Assembly: GCA_930633495.1 (NCBI GenBank)
Contig: CAKNFJ010000001.1
Coordinates: 2,937,001-3,001,000 of the forward strand
Source: Hyphomicrobiales bacterium
GTDB lineage: Bacteria; Pseudomonadota; Alphaproteobacteria; Rhizobiales; Beijerinckiaceae
DNA length: 64,000 nucleotides
Direction: 5' to 3'
Below the pieces are notes generated by a model. The model ran no database searches. It was not told where the DNA came from and saw only the letters and a program-made list of their open reading frames with translations. A program made the position numbers and the translations under genes. Below, in pieces: positions 48,899 through 57,735 of the stretch (within the stretch, counting starts at the first letter, position 1; each line of letters begins with the position of its first letter).

Positions 48899-50206
48899 AT
48901 GCCGATGCCTGCCACCGCGGAGCTTTCCGCCTTTCCGGCCTACTTTGCCCGCAAGGGCATCCATTATGGCTGGGTCGTCGCGAGCGTGACCTTCCTGACC
49001 ATGCTGGTCACGGCGGGCGCGGTCGGCGCCCCCGGCGTCCTGATCGGCCCGCTGCAGCGGGAGTTCGGCTGGTCGACTTCCGACATCTCCTCGGCCTTCG
49101 CGGTCAGGCTCCTGCTCTTCGGGCTGATGGGTCCCTTTGCGGCCGCCTTCATGAATCGCTTCGGCGTCCGGCGCGTCGCCGCCACGGCCCTGAGCCTGAT
49201 CGCCGCGGGCGTGCTCGGCTCCTTCGCGATGACGAGCGTCTGGCAGCTCTTCCTGCTCTGGGGCGTGGTCGTCGGCTTCGGCACGGGACTCACGGCCATG
49301 GTGCTGGGCGCGACCGTCGCGACCCGCTGGTTCTCGACCCGGCGCGGCCTGGTCATCGGCCTGCTGACGGCGAGCACGGCGACCGGCCAGCTCGTCTTCC
49401 TACCCCTGCTCGCTTCGCTGACCGAGGCGCTCGGCTGGCGCAGCGCGCTGAGCTTCGTGCTTGGCACGCTCGTCCTCGCCATGCTGGCCGTGCTGATGCT
49501 GATGCGCGACCGGCCTTCCGATATCGGCCTCGCGCCCTTCGGCGCCCATGGCTCGACCCCGGCCTCGGCCGCGCCTGCAACCTTCAAGGCCATGCTCGCC
49601 TCGCCCATCGTCGCACTCAGGGAGGCCGCCGGCTCGCGGATCTTCTGGGTCCTGTTCGGTACCTTCTTCGTCTGCGGGGCCAGCACCAACGGGCTCGTGC
49701 AGACGCATTTCGTCTCGCTCTGCGGCGATTTCGGCATCGTGCCGGTCGCGGCAGCCGGCATGCTCGCGGTAATCGGCATCTTCGACTTCGCGGGCACCGT
49801 CGGCTCCGGCTGGCTCTCCGACCGCTTCGACAGCCGCAACCTGCTGTTCTGGTACTACGGGCTGCGCGGCCTCTCGCTGATCTACCTGCCCTTCACCTCG
49901 TTCAGCTTCTACGAGCTCTCGATCTTCGCGGTGTTCTACGGGCTCGACTGGGTCGCGACCGTGCCGCCGACCGTCAAGCTGGCGGCCGACCGTTTCGGCG
50001 AGCGCGCCAATCTCGTCTTCGGCTGGATATTCGCCGGCCACCAACTCGGCGCCGCCTTCGCCGCGTGGGGCGGTGGCTTCAGCCGCAGCGCCTATGCAAG
50101 CTACCTGCCGGCCTTCTTCATCGCCGGCGTGCTCTGCCTGATCGCCGCCTTCGCCGTCATCGCCATCCGCGAACCGCGCGAGCCCGCGCTCGTGCCCGCC
50201 ACCTGA
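48899..50206 (+). CDS. MFS transporter
   Basis: A 435-residue, 12-helix major facilitator protein (IHYGWVVASVTFLTMLVTAGAVGAPGVLIGPLQREFGWSTSDISSAFAVRLLLFGLMGPFAAAFMNRFGVRRV), with the motif-A loop GWLSDRFDSRNLL between helices. The GWVVA start and layout suit monocarboxylate/oxalate-type MFS carriers. The substrate is not known. The adjacent thiolase suggests a link to acyl or aromatic compounds. Confidence 0.9.
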   Translation: MPMPATAELSAFPAYFARKGIHYGWVVASVTFLTMLVTAGAVGAPGVLIGPLQREFGWSTSDISSAFAVRLLLFGLMGPFAAAFMNRFGVRRVAATALSLIAAGVLGSFAMTSVWQLFLLWGVVVGFGTGLTAMVLGATVATRWFSTRRGLVIGLLTASTATGQLVFLPLLASLTEALGWRSALSFVLGTLVLAMLAVLMLMRDRPSDIGLAPFGAHGSTPASAAPATFKAMLASPIVALREAAGSRIFWVLFGTFFVCGASTNGLVQTHFVSLCGDFGIVPVAAAGMLAVIGIFDFAGTVGSGWLSDRFDSRNLLFWYYGLRGLSLIYLPFTSFSFYELSIFAVFYGLDWVATVPPTVKLAADRFGERANLVFGWIFAGHQLGAAFAAWGGGFSRSAYASYLPAFFIAGVLCLIAAFAVIAIREPREPALVPAT

Positions 50207-50274
50207 GCGCCTTCCCCAAACGGCGCGAGGCCAAGGGATCGCGCCGTCCTCTCATGCATCAACAGGAGATCAAG

Positions 50275-51459
50275 ATGTCGAAGACCGAAATCGTCCTCGC
50301 CCATCCCGTCCGGACGCCTATCGGTGGCTATAACGGCGCGCTGAAAGGCACGCCCGCCACGGCGCTCGGCGCCATCGCCATCCGCGAGACGCTGAAGCGC
50401 GCGGGGCTCGATCCGGCCGCCCTCGATACCGTGGTGATGGGCAATGTGGTGCAGGCCGGCAACCGCATGAACCCCGCCCGCCAGGCGTCGATCGGCGGCG
50501 GCGTGCCGGTCGCGGTGCCGGCGCTGACGGTCAACCGGGTCTGCGGCTCGGGCGCGCAGGCCATCGTCTCAGCCGCACAGGAAATCCGCGCCGGCGACGC
50601 TTCCGTCGCGGTCGCAGGCGGCATGGAGAACATGGACCGCGCACCTTACCTCGTCGAGGGTGGGCGCTGGGGCTATCGCATGGGCCCGGCCACGATCCTC
50701 GACAGCATGCTGACGGACGGGCTCAACGACGCCTTCTCCGGCGAGCATTCCGGCTGGCACACTGAGGATCTGGTCACGAAGATGCAGATCACCCGCGCCG
50801 AGCAGGACGCCTTCGCCCTCCGCTCGCAGCAGCGTTTCGCCGAGGCGCAGAAGGCCGGGCGCTTCATCGGCGAGATCGTCCCCGTCGAGCTGAAGGGCCG
50901 CAAGGGGCCGGAACTCTTCGCCACCGACGAGGCGCCGCGTCCCGACACCACGCTCGATGCGCTGGCCAAGCTCAAGCCCGCCTTCCGGCCGGAGGGCACG
51001 ATCACCGCCGGCAATGCCCCCGGCCTCAACGCCGCCGCCGCGGCGATGATCGTGGCCGACCGGGCCTTCGCCGAGGCCCGGGGCATCGCGCCGCTCGGAC
51101 GCCTCGTCGCCCATGGCGTCGCCGCGGTCGAACCCGGAATGTTCGGACTCGGGCCGGTGCCCGCCGTGCGCCAGGCGTTGGAGCGAGCCGGCTGGTCGCT
51201 GGGCGATATCGAGCGGATCGAGATCAACGAGGCCTTTGCGGCCGTGCCGATCGCGGTGGCGCGCGAGCTCGGGCTGCCGGAGGACATCGTCAATGTCGAA
51301 GGCGGCGCCATCGCCCATGGCCATCCGATCGGCGCGACCGGCGCCGTGCTTGTCACAAGGCTGCTTCACGCGATGAAGCGCGACGGGCTGAAGCGCGGCA
51401 TGGTCACGCTCTGCATCGGCGGCGGCCAGGGCATAGCGCTCGCCCTCGAAAGCCTCTGA
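50275..51459 (+). CDS. Acetyl-CoA acetyltransferase (thiolase)
   Basis: A 394-residue thiolase starting MSKTEIVLAHPVRTPIGGYNG after CAGGAGAT. The active-site Cys (about 88) is in VNRVCGSGAQA, the His in GHPIGATGAVL and the second Cys in TLCIGGGQG. It joins two acetyl-CoA units or splits acyl-CoA in beta-oxidation. It follows the MFS gene by 68 bp, so it may be the last gene of the MarR-controlled group. Confidence 0.95.
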   Translation: MSKTEIVLAHPVRTPIGGYNGALKGTPATALGAIAIRETLKRAGLDPAALDTVVMGNVVQAGNRMNPARQASIGGGVPVAVPALTVNRVCGSGAQAIVSAAQEIRAGDASVAVAGGMENMDRAPYLVEGGRWGYRMGPATILDSMLTDGLNDAFSGEHSGWHTEDLVTKMQITRAEQDAFALRSQQRFAEAQKAGRFIGEIVPVELKGRKGPELFATDEAPRPDTTLDALAKLKPAFRPEGTITAGNAPGLNAAAAAMIVADRAFAEARGIAPLGRLVAHGVAAVEPGMFGLGPVPAVRQALERAGWSLGDIERIEINEAFAAVPIAVARELGLPEDIVNVEGGAIAHGHPIGATGAVLVTRLLHAMKRDGLKRGMVTLCIGGGQGIALALESL

Positions 51460-51503
51460 GGCGACCCGGGCGGAAAAGCCGGCTGCGGCCGCAGTCGGCG
51501 CAT

Positions 51504-52391
51504 TCAATGCAGCAGGCTTGCGAGAATGCGCGCGACGTGCTGGAGGGCCGCATCCTTGGCACGCCGGCGATGCCAGGCGAGATGGAGCTGGAATCCGGCC
51601 ACGGGAAGGGGCGGCGGAAACGAGGCCAGCCCCTCGAAATCAGGCAGGATGCGAGACGGCACCAGGGCGATCATGTCGGAGCCCAGAAGCAGGCTGGGCA
51701 CCATCTGGAAATTGGGGACGACGAGGCCGACGCGCCGGGATAGGCCGCGCCTCGCCAGCTCGGCATCAATCGGCGTGCGCGTATCGCCACGGCCCGAAAC
51801 GAGGATGTGCGGATAGGCTAGCCATGCCTCCAGATCGAAAGCTTCTGCCGCCGGATGCCCTGCACGCATGGCCGCAAGATAATGCTCGGTCAGGAGTTCT
51901 TCGCGATGCAGGTCGTCCTCGGCCGGCGGCAGGACCGAGATCGCGATGTCGCTGCTGCCGTCCACCAGCGCTGCCTGGGCCGCATCGGCGCCATGCCAGG
52001 GCTGGATCACCACATCGATCCCGGGTGCAGAACGCTGCAGCTCCTGCTGCAGCGGCGGAATGACGAACAGCGCCGGATAGTCGGCGGTCGTGATGCGGAT
52101 CGACTGGCGGATCTCCGAAAGCGGAACGATCGGTGGATCGACCAGATCGACGACGCCGGCCAGCAGGGATTTCAAAGGAGCCCGCAAGGATTCCGCCTTC
52201 GGCGTCAGATGCATCGTGCCGCGGCCGCGTTCGAGCAGAGCGTCCCTGAACAGCTCGCGGCAGCGCTGCAGGGCCGCCGACGTCGCCGGCTGGGAGAGGC
52301 CGAGCCGGTCCGCAGCGCGGCTGACATGGGCTTCGTCCAGAAGGGCATCGAGGACGACCAGGAGGTTGAGGTCGAGCGACCTTAAATTCAT
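51504..52391 (-). CDS. LysR-family transcriptional regulator
   Basis: A 295-residue LysR protein, MNLRSLDLNLLVVLDALLDEAHVSRAADRLGLSQPATSAALQRCRELFRDALLERGRGTMHLTPKAESL at the start, then a substrate domain. It is of the NodD/LinR-like group beginning LRSLDLNLL. It is divergent from the oxidoreductase at 52478 with an 86-bp AT-rich gap, the usual position of a direct regulator. Confidence 0.93.
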   Translation of the reverse strand: MNLRSLDLNLLVVLDALLDEAHVSRAADRLGLSQPATSAALQRCRELFRDALLERGRGTMHLTPKAESLRAPLKSLLAGVVDLVDPPIVPLSEIRQSIRITTADYPALFVIPPLQQELQRSAPGIDVVIQPWHGADAAQAALVDGSSDIAISVLPPAEDDLHREELLTEHYLAAMRAGHPAAEAFDLEAWLAYPHILVSGRGDTRTPIDAELARRGLSRRVGLVVPNFQMVPSLLLGSDMIALVPSRILPDFEGLASFPPPLPVAGFQLHLAWHRRRAKDAALQHVARILASLLH

Positions 52392-52477
52392 AAAATCAAT
52401 AATATGATAGATCGATAATCGATTGGAGTTATTTTTTGTCGGATCGCACGATCTGCCTGCCCAAGCAGGAGGCGACC

Positions 52478-53053
52478 ATGACCAAGACCCTCATCCTTCT
52501 CTTCCACCGCGATCTCTCGGCGTCGAAGGCCAATGCCGCGCTTGCCGCGGCGGCCGGCGAGCTCCCGGGCGTCGACGTCGTCGACATGGCCGCCCTCTAT
52601 CCGGACGGCATCGATATGGCCCGGGATGGGGCGCACGAGGCATCCCGCCTGCTGTCCGCAGACCGCGTCGTATTGCAGTTCCCGATCCAGTGGTACTCGA
52701 CCCCCGCCCTGCTGAAAGCCTGGCAGGATGTGGTGCTGACCCGCATGTTCTATATGGCGTATGAGCAAGAGGGCCGCTTGCTCGAAGGCACGCCGCTGAT
52801 GATCGCTGCCACCGCGGGCAACGTGCCGGAAGCCTACGCACCGGGCGGCCGCAACATGTTCCCGATGATCGAGCTGCTCGCACCCCTGCGCGCCACAGCC
52901 CATCGATGCGGCCTCGGCTGGTCCGCGCCCTTCATCCTCTATGAGGCGGACAAGCTTGCCCCCGAGGCGCTGGAAAAGGCAGCAGCGGATTATAAGGCAA
53001 GACTTGAGGAGTGGGCCCTGACCACATACGACCGGCAACAAGCCGCCGCGTGA
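52478..53053 (+). CDS. NAD(P)H oxidoreductase (KefF/NQO1-like flavoprotein)
   Basis: A 191-residue flavodoxin-fold reductase, MTKTLILLFHRDLSASKANAALAA to begin, after CAGGAGG. The family motif LQFPIQWYSTPALLKAWQDVVLTRMFYMAYEQEG is very clear, followed by TAGNVPEAYAPGG. Proteins of this kind reduce quinones with NAD(P)H. It is divergent from a LysR regulator. A further in-frame start lies upstream at 52436 but lacks a ribosome site. Confidence 0.92.
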   Translation: MTKTLILLFHRDLSASKANAALAAAAGELPGVDVVDMAALYPDGIDMARDGAHEASRLLSADRVVLQFPIQWYSTPALLKAWQDVVLTRMFYMAYEQEGRLLEGTPLMIAATAGNVPEAYAPGGRNMFPMIELLAPLRATAHRCGLGWSAPFILYEADKLAPEALEKAAADYKARLEEWALTTYDRQQAAA

Positions 53054-53340
53054 AGTCAATCCCGTCCGGTCGGGCGCAGTTGGTCCGGACGGCCGCAAAG
53101 GCAGTGACGTATCCCGCCTTGGCTGCCTGAAAGCTGACACCCCGGATGGTGGGAGCAGGCCATGATCGCGCGATCCCGGGCAGTGCGAAGCGACTGAAGA
53201 TACTGCCCGCGCCGTACCGGACGTTATCGAGCAGCGCGCGGTGAGAGAATACGGCTCTGATGTGCTGATCGATGGCCGCGCTGACCTGAGCCCCTTTTCT
53301 TCTCCGACGTGAGGGAGAGTCCTGAGTTTCATTTCTGGCC
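53054..53340. other. Gap after the oxidoreductase gene
   Basis: About 290 bp. The minus strand has a long open frame but no family I know, and its composition is weak. The right end runs into a transposase remnant. Confidence 0.35.
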
Positions 53341-53433
53341 TCAGGCGGCCTGTTTTTCCAGCGAGGATTTGAGGGCGAACTCGGCGGGCGTGATGTTGCC
53401 GCGGGGCAAGTAGGGCCTGTTCCGGTTGTCGTC
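53341..53433 (-). pseudogene. IS3-type transposase C-terminal remnant
   Basis: The minus strand reads NRNRPYLPRGNITPAEFALK then SSLEKQAA and a stop. The RPHxxLxxLTPAEFA-type pattern is the end of IS3-family OrfB integrases. Only about 30 residues remain, so this is the scar of an old insertion. Confidence 0.55.
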
Positions 53434-53470
53434 CTCCTTCCGTCACCCGGTTCCGCGTGAAATCGCGGGC

Positions 53471-53764
53471 TCAGCGTTGAATGCGGCGATGCTGCCATTG
53501 CCGCGTGCTGCGCCGGCGCGTGTGTGCGCGTGGCGGCGTTTGACGCTGGCGGTTGTAGTGCAGTTGCGGCCGCTGGCTGAACGCGACGTCGGCCTTGTCC
53601 AGTCCGAGAGCGACAGGGTCCGGGATCGCCTGGTTGTCCGATATGGGCCGGCTTTTGTCGTGCGAGCCTGCGGACAGTTCGCTTGAAAATGCTTCGGCCG
53701 TTTCGAGCGATGTGGCGAGAAAACTGCCTGCGAGCCCGAGCAACAGCAATCTCCGGTTTATCAT
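53471..53764 (-). CDS. Small secreted protein
   Basis: A 97-residue frame starting MINRRLLLLGLAGSFLATSLE with a signal peptide (cleavage near AEA-FSS). The mature part is polar, with a C-terminal run of basic residues (RQRQTPPRAHTRRRSTRQWQHRRIQR). The basic tail resembles RNA-binding or cell-wall proteins but is unknown. The start is supported by the signal peptide only. Confidence 0.5.
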   Translation of the reverse strand: MINRRLLLLGLAGSFLATSLETAEAFSSELSAGSHDKSRPISDNQAIPDPVALGLDKADVAFSQRPQLHYNRQRQTPPRAHTRRRSTRQWQHRRIQR

Positions 53765-54066
53765 CGCGGTCTCCACGATCTGGCGCTGGCCTCGCCCGGC
53801 CTCTGACCGAGGCCATCGAATACAAGCCCGTCGGCGAGAGGAATGTCGGGCCGCCTTGCCTCGTTCGGTGACGCTGACCTTGCCCGAGAAGGGCAGCGGG
53901 CAAATCCGCGGCCCGGGCGAGATGGCTGTGGCGACTGGCGCTTCGGCGCAAGTGACGCACCGCACCATACTCGGCCGCAGAAGCCCGCGGCTATCGGCCG
54001 GCCGGCGGGAACAGCCGCCCGGCGCTGCCGGCCGTCATGGCCGAAAGCGCCGGGCGGTCGTCGCTA
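53765..54066. other. Gap without a recognised gene
   Basis: About 300 bp, GC-rich. Frames on both strands are open but have low-quality translations. It may carry the promoter of the small secreted protein. The terminator of the lipoprotein gene is not obvious. Confidence 0.35.
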
Positions 54067-54333
54067 TCAGGGGCAGCGGGCCTCGAAGGTGCGGCCGTAG
54101 CGGTCCTGGAAAATGCAGTTATTGGGGGTGGTGGCGCGGCCGATCACGGCACCGGCAACGCCGCCGACGGCAGCCCCGATCGCGGCGCCACGGCCGCCGC
54201 CCGCGATGCCGCCGATCACGGCGCCAGAGCCGGCGCCGATTACGGCGCCACCGAGCGTGCGCTGATCGGCCGAGTTGGCGTTGCAGCCCGCGAGGGCCAA
54301 TCCGACGGCGAGAATGGCAAATTTCCAGCGCAT
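54067..54333 (-). CDS. Glycine-zipper lipoprotein
   Basis: An 88-residue protein. The start MRWKFAILAVGLALAGC gives lipobox LAGC. The mature part is a glycine zipper (GGAVIGAGSGAVIGGIAGGGRGAAIGAAVGGVAGAVIG) and a C-terminal CIFQDRYGRTFEARC. It resembles YMGG/Rick_17kDa-type lipoproteins and is the second such gene in the window. It is expected in the outer membrane. Confidence 0.8.
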   Translation of the reverse strand: MRWKFAILAVGLALAGCNANSADQRTLGGAVIGAGSGAVIGGIAGGGRGAAIGAAVGGVAGAVIGRATTPNNCIFQDRYGRTFEARCP

Positions 54334-54595
54334 TCCAGTATCTCCTTCTTGGTTCAAGGTAGGCGGACAGATTTCAGAGTCGCGCAGTCTCGCTTCTCGC
54401 GCAGTATCGGGAGCCGACCGTTCCGGTTGCTGGCTTGCGCCATTCGGTCGGCATCCGAATCGTCGTTAAGCTACCATCCCGCTTCGGCAACGCATCTTCC
54501 CAGAATCCCGCAATTAGGCTCGGCGTCTCAAACTGGGTCTGTTGCCTGACGATCCGGAACCGTGGCGACGATCGGCCCCAAGGTCTCGCCGCGTC

Positions 54596-56428
54596 TCAGA
54601 AGCGCCAGATCAGCGGCACGAGAAAGACCGCGACGACGAAGAACCAGATCAGCAGCGGCAGTCCGAGCTTCCAGTAATCGCTGAAGACATAGCCGCCCGG
54701 ACCCATCACCATCAGGTTGGTCGGGGTCGCGATCGGCGTCAGGAAGGCGCCGGCGGCCGCGACGGCGGTGCTCATCAGCACGGGACGCGGCGAGATGCCC
54801 ATGGCGGTGGCCGCGGCGACGCCGATCGGGATGACGATCAAGGCCGTCGCCGTGTTGCTGATGAGCTGGCCGAGGATCGCGGTCAGCACGAACAAGCCGG
54901 CGAGCAGCGCCGTCGGCCCGGCATCGCCGACCAGGGCGACCAGCCGCTCGGCCATCATCTTCGCCGCGCCGGTCTCGATCATCGCGGTCGAGAGCGGCAT
55001 CATCGCGCCGACGAGGATCACCGTCGTCCAGCTGATCGCGCGATAGGACTGCTCGACGCTCATGATGCCGCAAAGAATGATGGCACCGGCCGCCAGCAGC
55101 CCCGCCACGGCGGAGGGGACGATGCCGGTCGCGAGCAGGAGCACCATTGCGAACAGGATGATGATCGCCTGCTTGGCGCCGGGGCCCATCGGCACGGCCT
55201 GACGCCGCACCAGCTCCGGCGAGCTGACGACGAGAATGTCGGGGTCGTCGAGATGGGTGTCGAGCGCCTTCCAGGTGCCCTGCAGCAGCATGGTGTCGCC
55301 GGCCTGCAGCACGGTACCCGCCGCCTTCGGCTCTCCGGTGGCGGCCGAGGCTTCGCCCGCGCTGCGCTGGACTGCGAGGATGATCAGGTCGCCGCTTTCG
55401 GTGACCATGCCCGGGAAGACCGTCTGACCGATCAGGCCGGAACGCGGCGGGATCACGACCTCAGCCAGGCCCGAACGGCGGTTGAACAGGGTTTCCTCGC
55501 CTTCGCCCGAGCCCTCCTCTCGGAAGGCGAGGTGCATCTGGGCGGCGAAATTGGCCGCGGTTTCGGCGTCGCCGCGCAGCAGCAGGTGGTCGCCTTCGGC
55601 GATCATTCCGCGGCGCAGCGGGCCGGCGGTGTCGCCCTCCTGGATCGCGACGAGCTGAAGGCCGGGCCAGGCGCCGAGATCGACCGCGCTGGAGGGCGCG
55701 CCGACATAGGGGCAGGTGGCGCGGACACGCAGCTGATAGATGCCGCTCGCCAGGCCGTATTGCTCGACCAGCGTCTTGGCGTGGCGGCTGAAATCGGCCG
55801 GCATCGTTGCGCCGTTGCGCTGCGGCAGCAGGCGCTCGCCGAACAGGATGATGATCGCCATGGTGCCGGCCAGCAGCGGGACGCCCGCCAGCGCGAACTC
55901 GAAGAAGCCGAAGCCGCCGACGCCGGCGTCGAGCCCCGCCTCGGACACCAGCACGTTCACCGGCGTCCCGGTCAGGGCGAGCATCGAGCCGGCATGGCCG
56001 GCGAAGACCAGCGGCATCAACAATTGCGAGGAATTGCGCTTGAGCCGGACCGCGATGACGACGACGACCGGCAGCAGCGCGGCGACGGCGCCGTTGAGGC
56101 TGATCAGCGCAACCAGCAGCGAGACGAGCACCATCATCAGCAGCAGGAGGCGCGTCCGGCTTTCCTCGCCGGCTCCCTTGATGAGGAGCTGGCCGGCCCA
56201 TGCGGTGACACCCGTGACTTCCAGCCCGGAGCTGACGACGAAGAGCGAGGCGATGAAAATGACGGCGGGATCGCCGAGGCCGCCGAGCGCCTGCGGCAGG
56301 GTCAGCACGCCGGTCGCCCAGAGGCCCAACGCCGTGCCCATCGCGACGAGCACGACGGGCACCTTATTGGTCACAAACAGGACGACGGCAACGGCGACGA
56401 TGATGCCGGTATAGGCGATCGGACTCAC
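54596..56428 (-). CDS. SLC13/DASS-family transporter with TrkA-C domains
   Basis: A 610-residue inner-membrane protein. The N-terminal half has several transmembrane helices (YTGIIVAVAVVLFVTNKVPVV, and NGAVAALLPVVVVIAVRLK with the SLNGAVAALLP element). Residues about 205-395 form two TrkA-C (RCK_C) cytosolic domains (LRVRATCPYVGAPSSAVDLG, LIGQTVFPGMVTESGDLIILAVQR). The last third is again membrane helices with SNTATALIVIPIGVAAA and PIATPTNLMVMGPGGY, matching the SNT and TPTN motifs for sodium and anion binding. The ligand is unknown. Confidence 0.93.
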   Translation of the reverse strand: MSPIAYTGIIVAVAVVLFVTNKVPVVLVAMGTALGLWATGVLTLPQALGGLGDPAVIFIASLFVVSSGLEVTGVTAWAGQLLIKGAGEESRTRLLLLMMVLVSLLVALISLNGAVAALLPVVVVIAVRLKRNSSQLLMPLVFAGHAGSMLALTGTPVNVLVSEAGLDAGVGGFGFFEFALAGVPLLAGTMAIIILFGERLLPQRNGATMPADFSRHAKTLVEQYGLASGIYQLRVRATCPYVGAPSSAVDLGAWPGLQLVAIQEGDTAGPLRRGMIAEGDHLLLRGDAETAANFAAQMHLAFREEGSGEGEETLFNRRSGLAEVVIPPRSGLIGQTVFPGMVTESGDLIILAVQRSAGEASAATGEPKAAGTVLQAGDTMLLQGTWKALDTHLDDPDILVVSSPELVRRQAVPMGPGAKQAIIILFAMVLLLATGIVPSAVAGLLAAGAIILCGIMSVEQSYRAISWTTVILVGAMMPLSTAMIETGAAKMMAERLVALVGDAGPTALLAGLFVLTAILGQLISNTATALIVIPIGVAAATAMGISPRPVLMSTAVAAAGAFLTPIATPTNLMVMGPGGYVFSDYWKLGLPLLIWFFVVAVFLVPLIWRF

Positions 56429-56477
56429 GCATCAGCTCCTTGTGGGTTCTGCTCGGCGGCAGATCCGCTCGAATGTC

Positions 56478-57683
56478 TCAGTCTTCGAGCGTCGCCATCA
56501 GGATGCCGAGTCGGCAGCCCTTCTCATACTCGCTCAGGTTTACATATTCCTTGATCGTGTGGATCTCGGCCTGGCCGGCGCCGATCGTGATCGTCGGGAC
56601 GCCGTGCTTGTCGAGCCAGTTGGCATCGAGGCCGCCATTGGAGAACAGATAGACCGGCTCGATGCCGAGCAGGCCGAGAGCCTTTGCGGCGCGCGTCACC
56701 ACGGGCGAATCCTTGGCCAGCTCGAAGGGCGGATAGGCCGGCTTGTGGCTGAATTTCAACTGGGCCGTTTCGCCCGCGTCGTCCTTGACCTCGGCTTGAG
56801 CCTTGGCGAAGGCAGCCTTGAAGGCTTCGGCGATCTTGGTGGCGAAGGCGGCCTCGGGGCTGCGGGCCTCGCCGCGGATATAGGCGTAGTCGGTGACGAC
56901 ATTGGTCGCGTCGCCGGCCGCGACGGTGCCGCCCTTGCCGCCGAAGATGCCGACATTGCTGGTGCCGCGGCCATCCGGCTTGACGATCTTGCCGAACCAG
57001 CCCTCGCGCTGGGCTTCCGCGATGGCGATCGAACCGACGAGGGTCGCCGAGATGCCCTTTTCGGGGGCGACGCCGGCATGGGAGGCCTTGCCGGTGATCT
57101 CGACCTCCCAGTTCTCCTGGCCGACGGCGCCGATCAGCAGCTCGGCCGCCAGCTGGCCGTCGACGTTGATGCACATCGCCGCGCCGCCGAGATCCTTCGG
57201 ATCGAGCTCGCGGGCGCCGTGCAGGCCGCTTTCCTCGCGCACCGTGAAGAGCAACGTGATCGGCGGGTGGGGCAGCTTGTTCTTGAGCAGCGTCTCGGCC
57301 AGCACGACGAGCAGGGCGACGCCGGTGCGGGCATCGCCGCCCAGCGCCGTGGTGCCGTCGGAGACGATGCGGTCGCCCTTACGTTCCGGCTTGGCGCCGG
57401 CGCAGAGCGGCACGGTGTCGAGATGGGTCGAGAAGAGCAGGCGCGGCCCGGGTTTGGTGCCGGGCAGGTCGACGATGAGATTGCCCGTCTCGGTCGGCAG
57501 CGGGATGCGCTTGTTGGCGTCGTCGAAGCGAATGGCGGAGGCGGGGACGCCCACGGCCTTCAGTGCGTCGACGACGGCGGCGCCGATGTTCGCCTCCTTG
57601 CCGGTCACGCCCTCGACGGAGAGGAAGCGCATGAGATGGGCGATAGCGGATTCGACGTCGAGAGGGATGGCGGGGCTCGTCAT
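56478..57683 (-). CDS. M20-family peptidase (PepT-like)
   Basis: A 401-residue zinc peptidase. The metal-binding region has LLFSTHLDTVPLCAG (H and D), then the bridging ALGGDARTG, and the catalytic Glu pair VREESGLHGAREL. A lid domain follows (ENWEVEITGKASHAGVAPEKGISA), and SNGGLDANWLDKHG holds the last ligands. It probably cleaves small peptides or aminoacyl groups. It is 53 bp from an AbgT transporter, which imports aminobenzoyl-glutamate-type compounds, so it may hydrolyse the imported substrate. Confidence 0.93.
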   Translation of the reverse strand: MTSPAIPLDVESAIAHLMRFLSVEGVTGKEANIGAAVVDALKAVGVPASAIRFDDANKRIPLPTETGNLIVDLPGTKPGPRLLFSTHLDTVPLCAGAKPERKGDRIVSDGTTALGGDARTGVALLVVLAETLLKNKLPHPPITLLFTVREESGLHGARELDPKDLGGAAMCINVDGQLAAELLIGAVGQENWEVEITGKASHAGVAPEKGISATLVGSIAIAEAQREGWFGKIVKPDGRGTSNVGIFGGKGGTVAAGDATNVVTDYAYIRGEARSPEAAFATKIAEAFKAAFAKAQAEVKDDAGETAQLKFSHKPAYPPFELAKDSPVVTRAAKALGLLGIEPVYLFSNGGLDANWLDKHGVPTITIGAGQAEIHTIKEYVNLSEYEKGCRLGILMATLED

Positions 57684-57735
57684 GATCTGCATCCTGTCGG
57701 GTTGAAGAGGTGTCGGGAAAGGCCGTGGCGAAGGC

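Noticed and set aside
52932..53960. A 342-codon minus-strand frame spanning the gap after the oxidoreductase.
   Set aside because: It overlaps the oxidoreductase, the IS3 remnant and the small secreted gene in other phases, and has no recognisable domain.
54542..56554. A 670-codon plus-strand open frame.
   Set aside because: It is the antisense of the SLC13 transporter gene. Its translation is rich in Arg, Asp and Gly repeats with no family features.
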